From: Gammaproteobacteria bacterium | Lineage (GTDB): Bacteria; Pseudomonadota; Gammaproteobacteria; Halothiobacillales; Halothiobacillaceae | Assembly (NCBI GenBank): GCA_029335925.2 | Contig: JARJMX020000164.1 | Location: 1-7,842, forward strand | DNA: 7,842 nucleotides | Direction: 5' to 3' | Shown: positions 1 to 7,231 of the stretch, piece by piece | Layout of the letters: the number at the start of each line of letters is the position of its first letter | How positions within the stretch are numbered: position 1 is the first letter of the stretch | Made by a program: the position numbers and the translations under genes | Notes under the pieces: generated by a model | What the model was told of the DNA's origin: nothing | Databases searched by the model: none | What the model saw: only the letters and a program-made list of their open reading frames with translations

Positions 1-532
1 AAATCTGGCCGAGCTCGAAGCGGTCCCGCTGCTTGTCGTAATCGACGTAGACGATCGCCATGCGCTCGTTGGCCACGGTGTAGCCCATGTCGGCCAGCAG
101 CACATCATAAAAAGCGCGCAGCACGTCAATCTTGCGCTGCTCGCGCGCGAACTCCAGGCGCTGCTTCTCGCCCTCGATCACGGCTTGCGCGGCCTGCTCG
201 AGCGCAGCACCACGGCCGAAGTCGTACAGGCGCTTGCGCGCCACCAGCAGGGCCGCGCTATCGTTGTGCTCCTGGTTGAGGTTCTGGGCGGGCGGGTCAA
301 CGTAGCGCAGGCGTCCCTCGAATCCAAGGGTGAAATCGCGCTCGCCCTGCGCCATACGCAGGCCGGCGCGGGCCACCTCAAGCTCCGCCGTGCGCAACGC
401 AAGGTCGTAATGCCCTTCATCCTGGGCCAGCCGGAGGGCCTCCGCGAGCGTGAGCGGCTGCGGTAGCGGGGCCGCCGTCAGGCAGGGACTGGCAAACACA
501 CCGGCCAGCAACCATGCATACCGAAGCTTCAT
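1..532 (-). CDS. TolC-family outer membrane protein, N-terminal part (C-terminus beyond left edge)
   Basis: The 177 visible residues are the N-terminal part of an outer-membrane efflux-type protein (OEP/TolC family), which forms trimeric channels through the outer membrane for export pumps or type I secretion. The translation starts with a Sec signal peptide (about residues 1-21, MKLRYAWLLAGVFA then ...CLTAA). Next comes LTLAEALRLAQ, the usual first helix of the mature protein, then a long alpha-helical region. LYDFGR at residues 102-107 and AFYDVLLAD at 141-149 are family hallmarks. The ATG lies 5 bases after the stop codon of the upstream thioredoxin gene, with GAGG just before it, so this is the fourth gene of a minus-strand operon. 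Cys17 is not in a good lipobox (Pro precedes it), so I do not call a lipoprotein. Family members are usually 400-500 residues, so more than half is missing. The exported substrate cannot be told. Confidence 0.9.
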   Translation of the reverse strand, partial: MKLRYAWLLAGVFASPCLTAAPLPQPLTLAEALRLAQDEGHYDLALRTAELEVARAGLRMAQGERDFTLGFEGRLRYVDPPAQNLNQEHNDSAALLVARKRLYDFGRGAALEQAAQAVIEGEKQRLEFAREQRKIDVLRAFYDVLLADMGYTVANERMAIVYVDYDKQRDRFELGQI

Positions 533-537
533 GACCC

Positions 538-1071
538 TCACTGTCCCTTGCTCTTCTTGTAGACGGTGAAGTTCATATTCGGCTGCTTATAGGCCCCGCT
601 AACAACATATTCGCCGAGTAACATGAACTCCTTGGCATCCTTGGTCGGCCCGGTGTATCTGACGACGAGATTGCCCTCCAGGTCGAAGAAGCCCATCACC
701 GGGGTAGCACGCACGCGGTACTCCTCGAAGGCGAACTTCTTCTGGGTGGTGTTCTGGCCCTTGAAATTGACCAGCTCAACATCGCCGTTGATATCAATGC
801 TGAGGATGCGGAAATGCTGCTTGAAGTAGTCGCGCACCTCCGGCTGGCTGAAGACGGTGGTCTTCATCTTATGGCAGAAGGGACATTCCTCCATCTCGAA
901 GAACAAGAACACGCCGGCCTTGCCCTCAGCCTTCGCGGCGGCCAGCTCCTCCTTGAGGTTGCCAAAGCTCTCGTCGAAGAAGCCGCCCTCCGTCGCCATC
1001 AGCGGAGTCGATACCAGCATAAGGATCATAAAAAAGGCGCCTATCAGGCGCCTTACGGTGTTCAGCGACAT
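538..1071 (-). CDS. SoxW-like periplasmic thioredoxin-fold protein
   Basis: A 177-residue secreted thioredoxin-like protein. A signal peptide with basic start and hydrophobic core (residues 6-24, RR then GAFFMILMLV) ends near PLMA (residue 26). The mature domain has the redox motif C63-P-F-C66 in FFEMEECPFCHKMK and the cis-proline at P124 in RATPV, followed by the final strand pair GFFDLEGNLV. This pattern fits the SoxW/thioredoxin_7 group, which reduces or exchanges disulfides in the periplasm and is often found with sulfur-oxidation or cytochrome-maturation genes. The partner is unknown here. I chose the ATG at 1071 over one 36 bases upstream because AAGGAG sits 8 bases before it. The gene then overlaps the end of the TlpA-like gene by 10 bases, implying coupled translation. 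A terminator-shaped hairpin lies within its first codons. Confidence 0.87.
   Translation of the reverse strand: MSLNTVRRLIGAFFMILMLVSTPLMATEGGFFDESFGNLKEELAAAKAEGKAGVFLFFEMEECPFCHKMKTTVFSQPEVRDYFKQHFRILSIDINGDVELVNFKGQNTTQKKFAFEEYRVRATPVMGFFDLEGNLVVRYTGPTKDAKEFMLLGEYVVSGAYKQPNMNFTVYKKSKGQ
1030..1054 (-). terminator. Terminator-shaped hairpin inside the thioredoxin gene
   Basis: On the minus strand the arms AAGGCGCCT (1054-1046) and AGGCGCCTT (1042-1034) form a perfect 9-bp stem with a 3-base loop GAT. The run TTTTTT (1035-1030) follows; its first two bases belong to the stem. This is the form of a Rho-independent terminator, but it lies in codons 6-14 of the thioredoxin gene (TVRRLIGAFF). 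It cannot stop all transcription, because thioredoxin and the TolC-family gene lie downstream. It may act as a translation-controlled attenuator or simply be chance in GC-rich coding DNA. The structure is certain; the function is not. Confidence 0.5.
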
Positions 1072-1555
1072 GCCTTGCTCTCCTTTCCAGCGGGGGTGGC
1101 ACACCACTCGCGCATGTAGCGTTCGAGGGTGTCGTGGGTAATGGCGCCAAGATGCGTGCGGGCGATCGTGCCATCCGGCGCGATCAGTACCGTGGTAGGC
1201 AGGCCACGAATGGGGCCGAAGGGCGTCGGACGGCCAGGGGGCAGGGGCAGGATGGGATAGCTGATCATCTGCTCGTCGATAAAGCGCGCAAGCTTGGCAG
1301 GATCAGCCTTCTCATGGTTGATCCCCCACACCACCGCGTCTTTGTCCTTGTGGGTATCGTGGAACCGGATCAGCTCAGGGATCTCCTCCAGACATGGCGG
1401 ACACCAGGTCGCCCAGAAGTTGACCACCACGAACTTGCCCTCAAGCTCGGAGAGGCGATGCTCCCTACCTTCCGTGTCCTTCAGGACAAGCCCATCCGCT
1501 GCCCAGACCGTACCTTGGGTGACCAGAAGAAGTAAAAGCGCAAGCAGACGACGCA

Positions 1556-1556
<1 letters not shown>
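1062..1556 (-). CDS. TlpA/ResA-like periplasmic thiol-disulfide oxidoreductase
   Basis: A 164-residue protein of the TlpA/ResA/AhpC-TSA thioredoxin group, which reduces disulfides outside the cytoplasm, for example in cytochrome c maturation or copper-site assembly. A signal peptide (MRRLLALLLLLV...VWA, cleavage near residue 19-20) leads into LVLKDTEGREHRLSELEGK, the usual N-terminal strand pair. VVVNFWATWCPPC carries the redox pair C52/C55, and the cis-proline is P120 in RGLPTT, followed by the strand VLIAPDGTI. Two further cysteines, C152 and C163, lie in the tail and could form a second disulfide. The start ATG shares one base with the stop of the YqhA-like gene (TGATG), preceded by GAGGAA 5 bases upstream, so translation is probably coupled. 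Its 3' end overlaps the SoxW-like gene by 10 bases. Two consecutive periplasmic thioredoxins suggest a relay or paired specificity; the substrate is unknown. Confidence 0.9.
1080..1085 (-). promoter_or_regulatory. Ribosome binding site fixing the thioredoxin start
   Basis: AAGGAG is 8 bases upstream of the ATG at 1071 and lies inside the last codons of the TlpA-like gene. The alternative upstream ATG at 1107 lies upstream of this site, so 1071 is taken as the start. Confidence 0.75.
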
Positions 1557-2815
<1,259 letters not shown>

Positions 2816-2820
2816 ATGAC

Positions 2821-2864
2821 TTTCATCCAGGATGGACTGCAATGTATAGTGAATACTATTGATT
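2821..2864 (+). promoter_or_regulatory. Candidate galU promoter with overlapping palindrome
   Basis: TATAGT (2845-2850) matches the -10 consensus at five of six positions; the best -35, TTTCAT (2821-2826), is weak, 18 bases upstream. An interrupted palindrome overlaps it: ATAGT (2846-2850) against ACTAT (2855-2859), with AAT (2841-2843) mirrored by ATT (2862-2864). This short AT-rich patch stands out from its GC-rich surroundings. A regulator-bound promoter for galU is plausible but unproven. Confidence 0.35.
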
Positions 2865-2881
2865 CAAGCACAGGACGCACC

Positions 2882-3706
2882 ATGATCAAAAAATGCCTGT
2901 TTCCCGCGGCTGGTTACGGCACCCGCTTCCTCCCTGCGACCAAGGTCATCCCCAAAGAGATGCTACCGATCGTGGATAAGCCTCTGATCCAGTACGGTGT
3001 CGAGGAAGCCATGGAAGCAGGCATCCGCGAGATGGCCGTGGTGACCGGCCGCGGCAAGCGCGCACTCGAGGACTACTTCGACATCAACTACGAGCTCGAG
3101 TCCCAGCTGCGCGGCACCAGCAAGGAAAGCCTGCTGGCTGGCATCCGCCACATCATTCACAGCTGCAGCTTCTCCTACACCCGCCAGACCGAGATGCGCG
3201 GCCTTGGCCACGCAGTGTTGACCGGCGAGACCCTGATCGGCCACGAGGGACCGTTTGCTGTGATCCTCGCCGACGACCTGTGCGTGAACGATTCCAAGGG
3301 CGTGCTAGCGCAGATGGTCGAGGTGCACAAGAAGCACGGCTGCACCGTGATCGCGGTGGAGGAAGTGCCTCAGAATGAGATCCACAAGTACGGCGTGATC
3401 GCAGGTGAGGAGATCGAACCCGGCGTTTACCGGGTCGATCACATGGTCGAGAAGCCCCCCGCCGAGGTCGCGCCGAGTAACCTGGTCGTGATTGGCCGCT
3501 ACATCATCACCCCGGATATCTTCGACATCCTGCGCGAAACCCAGCCCGGCGCAGGGGGCGAGATCCAACTGACCGACGCGCTGATGCAACAGGCCCGTCA
3601 AGGCCGCGTCATGGCGTATAAATTCAAGGGCCGTCGTTTCGACTGCGGTTCCGTGAGCGGCTTCGTCGCCGCTACTAACTACTTCTACCACATGGGCCGC
3701 AGGTGA
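2882..3706 (+). CDS. galU: UTP--glucose-1-phosphate uridylyltransferase
   Basis: This 274-residue cytoplasmic enzyme joins UTP and glucose-1-phosphate to give UDP-glucose and pyrophosphate. The product feeds lipopolysaccharide, exopolysaccharide, glycogen or trehalose-type pathways. Visible motifs are the nucleotide-binding start LFPAAGYGTRFLPATK (residues 6-21), PKEMLPIVDKPLIQY (24-38), LGHAVL (108-113), the metal-site strand VILADDL (127-133), the VEKP lysine K191, GGEIQLTDA (225-233) and the closing FDCGSVSGF with ATNYFY. It is a little shorter than many GalU proteins (about 280-300) only in the variable tail. I chose the ATG at 2882, where AGGA lies 6 bases upstream and family similarity begins. 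An in-frame ATG at 2816, directly after the wrbA stop, has no ribosome binding site. The cbbY-like gene follows after 10 bases, so the two are probably co-transcribed. Confidence 0.96.
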   Translation: MIKKCLFPAAGYGTRFLPATKVIPKEMLPIVDKPLIQYGVEEAMEAGIREMAVVTGRGKRALEDYFDINYELESQLRGTSKESLLAGIRHIIHSCSFSYTRQTEMRGLGHAVLTGETLIGHEGPFAVILADDLCVNDSKGVLAQMVEVHKKHGCTVIAVEEVPQNEIHKYGVIAGEEIEPGVYRVDHMVEKPPAEVAPSNLVVIGRYIITPDIFDILRETQPGAGGEIQLTDALMQQARQGRVMAYKFKGRRFDCGSVSGFVAATNYFYHMGRR

Positions 3707-3716
3707 TGAAGCCTCC

Positions 3717-4472
3717 ATGAGCCTGCAAGCCCTGATCTTCGACGTCGACGGCACCCTGGCCGACACCGAGCGCGACGGCCATCGCCCCGCTTTCAACGCC
3801 GCCTTCCGCGAGGCCGGTCTAGACTGGGACTGGGACGTGGCGATGTACGGCGAACTGCTGGCGGTGACTGGCGGCAAGGAACGTATCCGCTATTACCTGC
3901 AGCGATTCAACCCGGACTTCATCCTGCCGGACAACGCCGACGCATGGATCGCCGACCTGCACAAGGCGAAAACCCGCCACTACGTGCGCATGCTGAGCGA
4001 GGGGCTGATCCCGCTGCGCCCGGGCGTGAAGCGCCTGATCGCGGAGGCGCGCGCCGAGGGCCTGCGTCTGGCCATCGCCACCACCACCACGCCCGAGAAC
4101 GTCACCGCCCTGCTCGCGGCCACCCTCGGTCCGGACAGCATCGGCTGGTTCGAGGTGATCGCCGCCGGGGACATCGTGCCAAAGAAGAAGCCGGACCCAG
4201 CCATCTACACTTGGGCGCTGGAGCGTATGGGACTCGCGCCCGAACATTGCCTGGCGTTCGAGGATTCGCGCAACGGCGTACTCTCCTCCACGGGCGCTGG
4301 CCTGCGCACTGTGGTCACTGTCAATGACTACACCCGCGATGATGATCTAAGCGGGGCTGAACTGGTCCTGGAACACCTAGGCGAACCGGGTGAACCCGCA
4401 AACATCCTGTTCGGCGGCGAGGGTGCGCTGGTCGTGGATATCCCCTTCCTGCACAAGCTGGCCGCAAGATAA
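3717..4472 (+). CDS. cbbY: CbbY-like HAD phosphatase (probable xylulose-1,5-bisphosphate phosphatase)
   Basis: A 251-residue haloacid-dehalogenase phosphatase. Motif I is FDVDGTLADTE with nucleophile D9 and acid/base D11; motif II is ATTTTP (T122-124); motif III lies in PKKKPDP (155-161); motif IV is EDSRNG (182-187). The cap region, with LLAVTGGKERI (47-57) and LHKAKT (81-86), matches the CbbY subgroup closely as I recall it, beyond general phosphoglycolate phosphatases. Characterised CbbY removes a phosphate from xylulose-1,5-bisphosphate, a misfire product that inhibits Rubisco, so its presence hints at a Calvin cycle. No cbb genes lie in this window. A phosphatase or mutase for another sugar phosphate remains possible. 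The nearest ribosome-binding-like element, AGGTGA, overlaps the galU stop 10 bases before the ATG, suggesting translational coupling to galU. Confidence 0.85.
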   Translation: MSLQALIFDVDGTLADTERDGHRPAFNAAFREAGLDWDWDVAMYGELLAVTGGKERIRYYLQRFNPDFILPDNADAWIADLHKAKTRHYVRMLSEGLIPLRPGVKRLIAEARAEGLRLAIATTTTPENVTALLAATLGPDSIGWFEVIAAGDIVPKKKPDPAIYTWALERMGLAPEHCLAFEDSRNGVLSSTGAGLRTVVTVNDYTRDDDLSGAELVLEHLGEPGEPANILFGGEGALVVDIPFLHKLAAR

Positions 4473-4480
4473 GAACGATC

Positions 4481-4504
4481 GTTCAGGGGCTCAAATCCCT
4501 GAAT
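4481..4504 (+). terminator. Weak stem-loop after the cbbY-like gene
   Basis: TTCAGGG (4482-4488) and CCCTGAA (4497-4503) form a perfect 7-bp stem beginning 9 bases after the stop codon. G-U pairs can extend it at both ends. No T run follows, so it is not a classic intrinsic terminator; it may protect the 3' end or terminate weakly. The rest of the 110-bp gap (4505-4582) holds nothing I can name apart from the ribosome binding site of the next gene. Confidence 0.35.
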
Positions 4505-4582
4505 CATCAGAGTGGGCATCTGTCATGATCCTTGGTTTGATCAACGGCCAGTAGCCTCCTCGCCCCCACCGACGGAGAACCG

Positions 4583-5020
4583 ATGAGCAGCCTTGATGCT
4601 TCATTCCCTTATGCCGATTTCCTTGACGCGTTCGAGGAAGCCATCTACTGGCATATTGCCTGGTATTCGCGCGGCATTCGCCACCTGATATTCATCAATA
4701 GCCCGGGCGATGACCTTGTCGGCAAGGATGCACACCTGCACTGCCGCCTGGGCCGATTCCTCAGTCGCTTTCCCACTCCGCCGGGTTGCGCCGAGATGGT
4801 CGAACAGATCAACCAGCTGCACGAGCAGATGCATGCGCTGATGCGCGAGGCCCTGCTGGAGAGGCGCGAAGGTAACACCTTGGTCGAAGAGACGTACGCC
4901 GAGATCGAGGAAATGCAGAGCCTGTTCTTCAGTGCCATGCACAGCCTATTTCGCAAGGTGATGGAGAATCACTGTCTTACGCTCGCCCACCAGCAGCTCA
5001 AGGCTCAAGCCGCCACTTGA
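4583..5020 (+). CDS. Stand-alone CZB (chemoreceptor zinc-binding) domain protein
   Basis: A 145-residue soluble, mostly helical protein. The pattern matches the CZB domain found in chemoreceptors and in the diguanylate cyclase DgcZ. H24 lies in YWHIAW, C54 in HLHCRLGRFL, and H80 and H84 in LHEQMH. The spacings of 30, 26 and 4 residues closely follow the three-histidine, one-cysteine zinc site of E. coli DgcZ (H22, C52, H79, H83). CZB domains sense zinc and, in some receptors, hypochlorous acid through the zinc-bound cysteine. Here there is no GGDEF, methyl-accepting or membrane part, only a further helical tail (about residues 92-140, YAEIEEMQSLFF). It may work as a dimer or on a separate partner. 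GGAG lies 5 bases before the ATG. It appears monocistronic and converges on the CBS gene. I infer the family from the motif, not from an alignment. Confidence 0.75.
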   Translation: MSSLDASFPYADFLDAFEEAIYWHIAWYSRGIRHLIFINSPGDDLVGKDAHLHCRLGRFLSRFPTPPGCAEMVEQINQLHEQMHALMREALLERREGNTLVEETYAEIEEMQSLFFSAMHSLFRKVMENHCLTLAHQQLKAQAAT

Positions 5021-5066
5021 CCGCCTTTGGTTGCCGTCCGGCCACGGGGCCTTCTCCGGCATCGCC

Positions 5067-5684
5067 TCAGGCCCAAACCTCGAGCCGGACTGTGCCCAGT
5101 ACGACGCGCAGTAAGTCGGCCACGCGGATAAGACCAATCGGTCGGTTTTCGCCATCCACCACCGGCAAGGCCGGATAGTCCTGATCCAGCAGCAAGCGTG
5201 CGACGAGCTCCAGCGGCGCATCTTCGCGCACGGCATCCACCGGCGTGCGGCATACATCCCCGACGGTCAGCGGCTCCACCCGAGCGCGCGGCGACTCCCC
5301 TGGTGGCCAGACGGCCCGCAATATCCCCTTGGTTTCCAGCAGCCCAATCAGTTTTTCCGACTCGTCCACCACCATGGCCTGCTCGATGCCCCAGCGATGC
5401 AGGGCTTCGCGGGCCTCGCCCAAGGGCATAAGGGCCATCAGGATATGTGCCCCATCCTGCATGAGCTCGCCTGCATGCAAGGCCCGTGCGGCCGCCCCTG
5501 TCCGCTCCCGCGTCGCGCTGATCACCGCCCGCAGCCGTACGGCGGCCTGCGAGGCGGCACCGGCCTCCTCCTGAACCGTCCGGATCACCGCCGTCGGCTG
5601 GGTGGCGGCCGGACCGCCCTCCAACGACAGTCGCTCGAGGGGGTAGGGATCATGGACTCCGGGTCCGTGAACGATGATGGCCAT
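5067..5684 (-). CDS. Two-CBS-domain protein with an unrecognised N-terminal segment
   Basis: A 205-residue cytoplasmic protein with no membrane segment. Two CBS repeats fill the C-terminal two thirds. The first covers about residues 72-125 (LMPLGEAREALHRWGIEQ, then AMVVDESEKLIGLLETKGIL); the second about 139-196 (TPVDAVREDAPLELVARLLL, then PALPVVDGENRPIGLIRVAD). Paired CBS repeats form a Bateman module that usually binds adenine nucleotides such as AMP, ATP or S-adenosylmethionine and regulates a partner. The first 70 residues (MAIIVHGPGVHDPYPLERLS, then an Ala/Arg-rich helix) match no domain I know. No enzyme, channel or transporter part is attached, so the target is unknown. GAGG lies 6 bases before the ATG. 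The gene follows sbcB on the same strand after 51 bases containing a stem-loop. Confidence 0.82.
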   Translation of the reverse strand: MAIIVHGPGVHDPYPLERLSLEGGPAATQPTAVIRTVQEEAGAASQAAVRLRAVISATRERTGAAARALHAGELMQDGAHILMALMPLGEAREALHRWGIEQAMVVDESEKLIGLLETKGILRAVWPPGESPRARVEPLTVGDVCRTPVDAVREDAPLELVARLLLDQDYPALPVVDGENRPIGLIRVADLLRVVLGTVRLEVWA

Positions 5685-5706
5685 ATCGTGCCTCGCTCGG
5701 TAGGAT

Positions 5707-5734
5707 GCCTGCCGGGCGCTACGCCCGATCAGGC
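5707..5734 (-). terminator. Stem-loop between sbcB and the CBS gene
   Basis: An outer 5-bp stem, GCCTG (5707-5711) with CAGGC (5730-5734), and an inner all-GC 6-bp stem, CGGGCG (5713-5718) with CGCCCG (5722-5727), form one long hairpin with a 3-base loop and a small internal bulge. It begins one base after the sbcB stop codon. Neither strand has a T run afterwards. It could mark the 3' end of the sbcB message, perhaps partly insulating the CBS gene, or be an RNA processing or stability element. Confidence 0.4.
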
Positions 5735-5735
5735 C

Positions 5736-7190
5736 TTAAGCGGGATAACCTAAACCGGCCTCGTTCAAAAGGCCGCGTCCCCACGCCTCCACTTGATCAA
5801 GAATAAGCCATTCACGGCCGGTGGATGCGGGGTCCAGGCGCAGAGCATCGATACTGGCGAAGAACCGCTCCGCCCACATCCCCGCCCCGCCCTCCTCGTG
5901 CAGCAGGCGCGAGGCACGCAGGTCGTGCCAGTGTTCGCGCTCTTCCGCCGCAAGGGTCGCAGGGTAGTAGCGCGCGCGGTAGCGGAACATCAGCTCACGC
6001 AGGCGGGCATCCTGAAGCCTCCCCTGCACATCGGCTAGGCGCTCCGGCGGCAGCTGGCGCAGGTGCATCAGCTGCCTTCGATCACCTTCCGGTACGAAGC
6101 CTTGGTACAGCGCCGCCTCGGCGTCCATGGCTCTCGGGGTGGGTTCGGCGGCATACAGGACGCGTGCCAGGGCCGCGAAGGCATCACGGTGAGTCTGGAT
6201 GAAATCGAAGTGGCGCTGGCAGGCAGAGCGGTCAAGTCCAAGACGCTCCGCCCCTGCCTCGTCCAGCACACGGAAGGGTGCCAGCAAGGGGGCACGATTG
6301 AGATGCAGCTCCTTGATCGCCGGACGCTCGGCTCCGTCGGAGAGTTCGGCCGCGGGGGTGTAGAGCCATTCGAGCAGGATCTCGGCCGGAGTATCCAGCA
6401 GCCGCTCCGGGTTCTGACGCAGGTCAGCCACGATCAACCGGTTCGGGATGCGGGGATGCTCGCCCAGCACCACGATGGCCGTGGTATGCCCCTGCCGAGC
6501 TGGAAACATGCCGGAAGTATGCAAAAGTGGCTTGCCCTGTTCCGTCTCCAGCAGCTTGCGCACCGCATCCTTGCCGCGCAGGCGGAAGGCGAAGTCGAAC
6601 AGACGCGGCTGACGCTCGCGGATCAGGCGGGCCAGGGCGATGCTAGCGCGCACATCGGCGAGGGCATCGTGGGCGTCACTATGCGGCAGATCATTGGCGA
6701 GGGTCAGGTGCTCTAGCCGGAAACTCGGCGCGCCGTCCTCCCGCCGGGGCCACTCGATCCCCTCCGGGCGCAGGGCGTAGGTGTAGCGCGCGACATCCAG
6801 CAGGTCCCAGCGGCTGTTGCCGTTCTGCCACTCGTGCGCGTAGGGGTCGATAAAGTTGCGCCAGAACAGAAAGCGCGTGTAGTGGTCGTCAAAGCGGATG
6901 CTGTTGAAGCCTGCGATGCAGGTGCCGGGCTGCCCCATCGCCTCCCGCACCCGGTCGGCAAACTCGGGCTCGAGCAGGCCGCGCTCCTCCGCCTGTTGCG
7001 GGGTGATGCCGGTGATCAGGCAGGCGATCGGGTCCGGCAGGCAGTCGTGGCAGGGCTTGCAGAACAGTTCGATCGGCTCGCCGATCGGCTCCAGCTGCTC
7101 GTCGGTACGGATAGCAGCGAACTGAGCGATACGGCCGGTCGCAGGATCGGCGCTGAAGGTCTCGTAGTCGTACCAGAGGATGCTGTTCAA
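5736..7190 (-). CDS. sbcB: Exonuclease I (3'-to-5' single-strand DNA exonuclease)
   Basis: A 484-residue enzyme that degrades single-stranded DNA from 3' ends in mismatch repair and recombination, in contact with single-strand binding protein. The E. coli protein is 475 residues. The DEDDh nuclease core is complete: D8 and E10 in YDYETF, D101 in RFDDHYTR, H174 and D179 in HDALADV. These match E. coli D15, E17, D108, H181 and D186 with a constant offset of 7. Further conserved blocks are QFAAIRTD (23-30), LITGITPQ (58-65), NSRWDLLDV (125-133), YALRPEGI (138-145), PSFRLEHLT (155-163) and SGMFPA. The central SH3-like and C-terminal helical regions (LYQGF, FRYRARYYPATL) are also present. The start is a TTG with AAGGA 7 bases upstream; there is no ATG between it and the upstream in-frame stop. 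Confidence 0.95.
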   Translation of the reverse strand: MNSILWYDYETFSADPATGRIAQFAAIRTDEQLEPIGEPIELFCKPCHDCLPDPIACLITGITPQQAEERGLLEPEFADRVREAMGQPGTCIAGFNSIRFDDHYTRFLFWRNFIDPYAHEWQNGNSRWDLLDVARYTYALRPEGIEWPRREDGAPSFRLEHLTLANDLPHSDAHDALADVRASIALARLIRERQPRLFDFAFRLRGKDAVRKLLETEQGKPLLHTSGMFPARQGHTTAIVVLGEHPRIPNRLIVADLRQNPERLLDTPAEILLEWLYTPAAELSDGAERPAIKELHLNRAPLLAPFRVLDEAGAERLGLDRSACQRHFDFIQTHRDAFAALARVLYAAEPTPRAMDAEAALYQGFVPEGDRRQLMHLRQLPPERLADVQGRLQDARLRELMFRYRARYYPATLAAEEREHWHDLRASRLLHEEGGAGMWAERFFASIDALRLDPASTGREWLILDQVEAWGRGLLNEAGLGYPA

Positions 7191-7197
7191 AGGGATG

Positions 7198-7202
7198 TCC
7201 TT
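7198..7202 (-). promoter_or_regulatory. Ribosome binding site supporting the TTG start of sbcB
   Basis: AAGGA lies 7 bases upstream of the TTG at 7190. The reading frame meets a stop 30 bases upstream of the TTG with no ATG in between, and the next in-frame ATG would remove the first catalytic residues. TTG is therefore the best start. Confidence 0.6.
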
Positions 7203-7231
7203 GAAGCCGAGGGCCGCCTAAACTAGAAAAT

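Noticed and set aside
185..466. Plus-strand open frame opposite the TolC-family gene
   Set aside because: The minus-strand frame shows a signal peptide and OEP motifs; this one is a shadow.
2816..2881. Upstream in-frame ATG for galU directly after the wrbA stop
   Set aside because: It has no ribosome binding site, and the extra 22 residues would overlap the candidate promoter and do not resemble GalU.
3305..3877. Minus-strand open frame of 190 codons across the galU/cbbY junction
   Set aside because: It runs antisense to two well-supported genes and has no family-like features.
5026..5077. Possible long hairpin between the convergent CZB and CBS genes (TGCCG/CGGCA, GGCC/GGCC, TTTGG/CCAAA)
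   Set aside because: The pairing is broken into short 4-5 bp pieces with large gaps and extends into the CBS coding region, so chance is a good explanation.
6063..6716. Plus-strand open frame of 217 codons opposite sbcB
   Set aside because: It lies wholly antisense to a clearly conserved exonuclease I gene, has no recognisable domain, and is the kind of long frame expected in GC-rich coding DNA.
7201..7229. TTGAAG and TAGAAA with a 17-base spacer, resembling a promoter for the PGPGW-type gene
   Set aside because: Transcription would start near 7236, after the proposed ATG at 7232, so it cannot serve that start.
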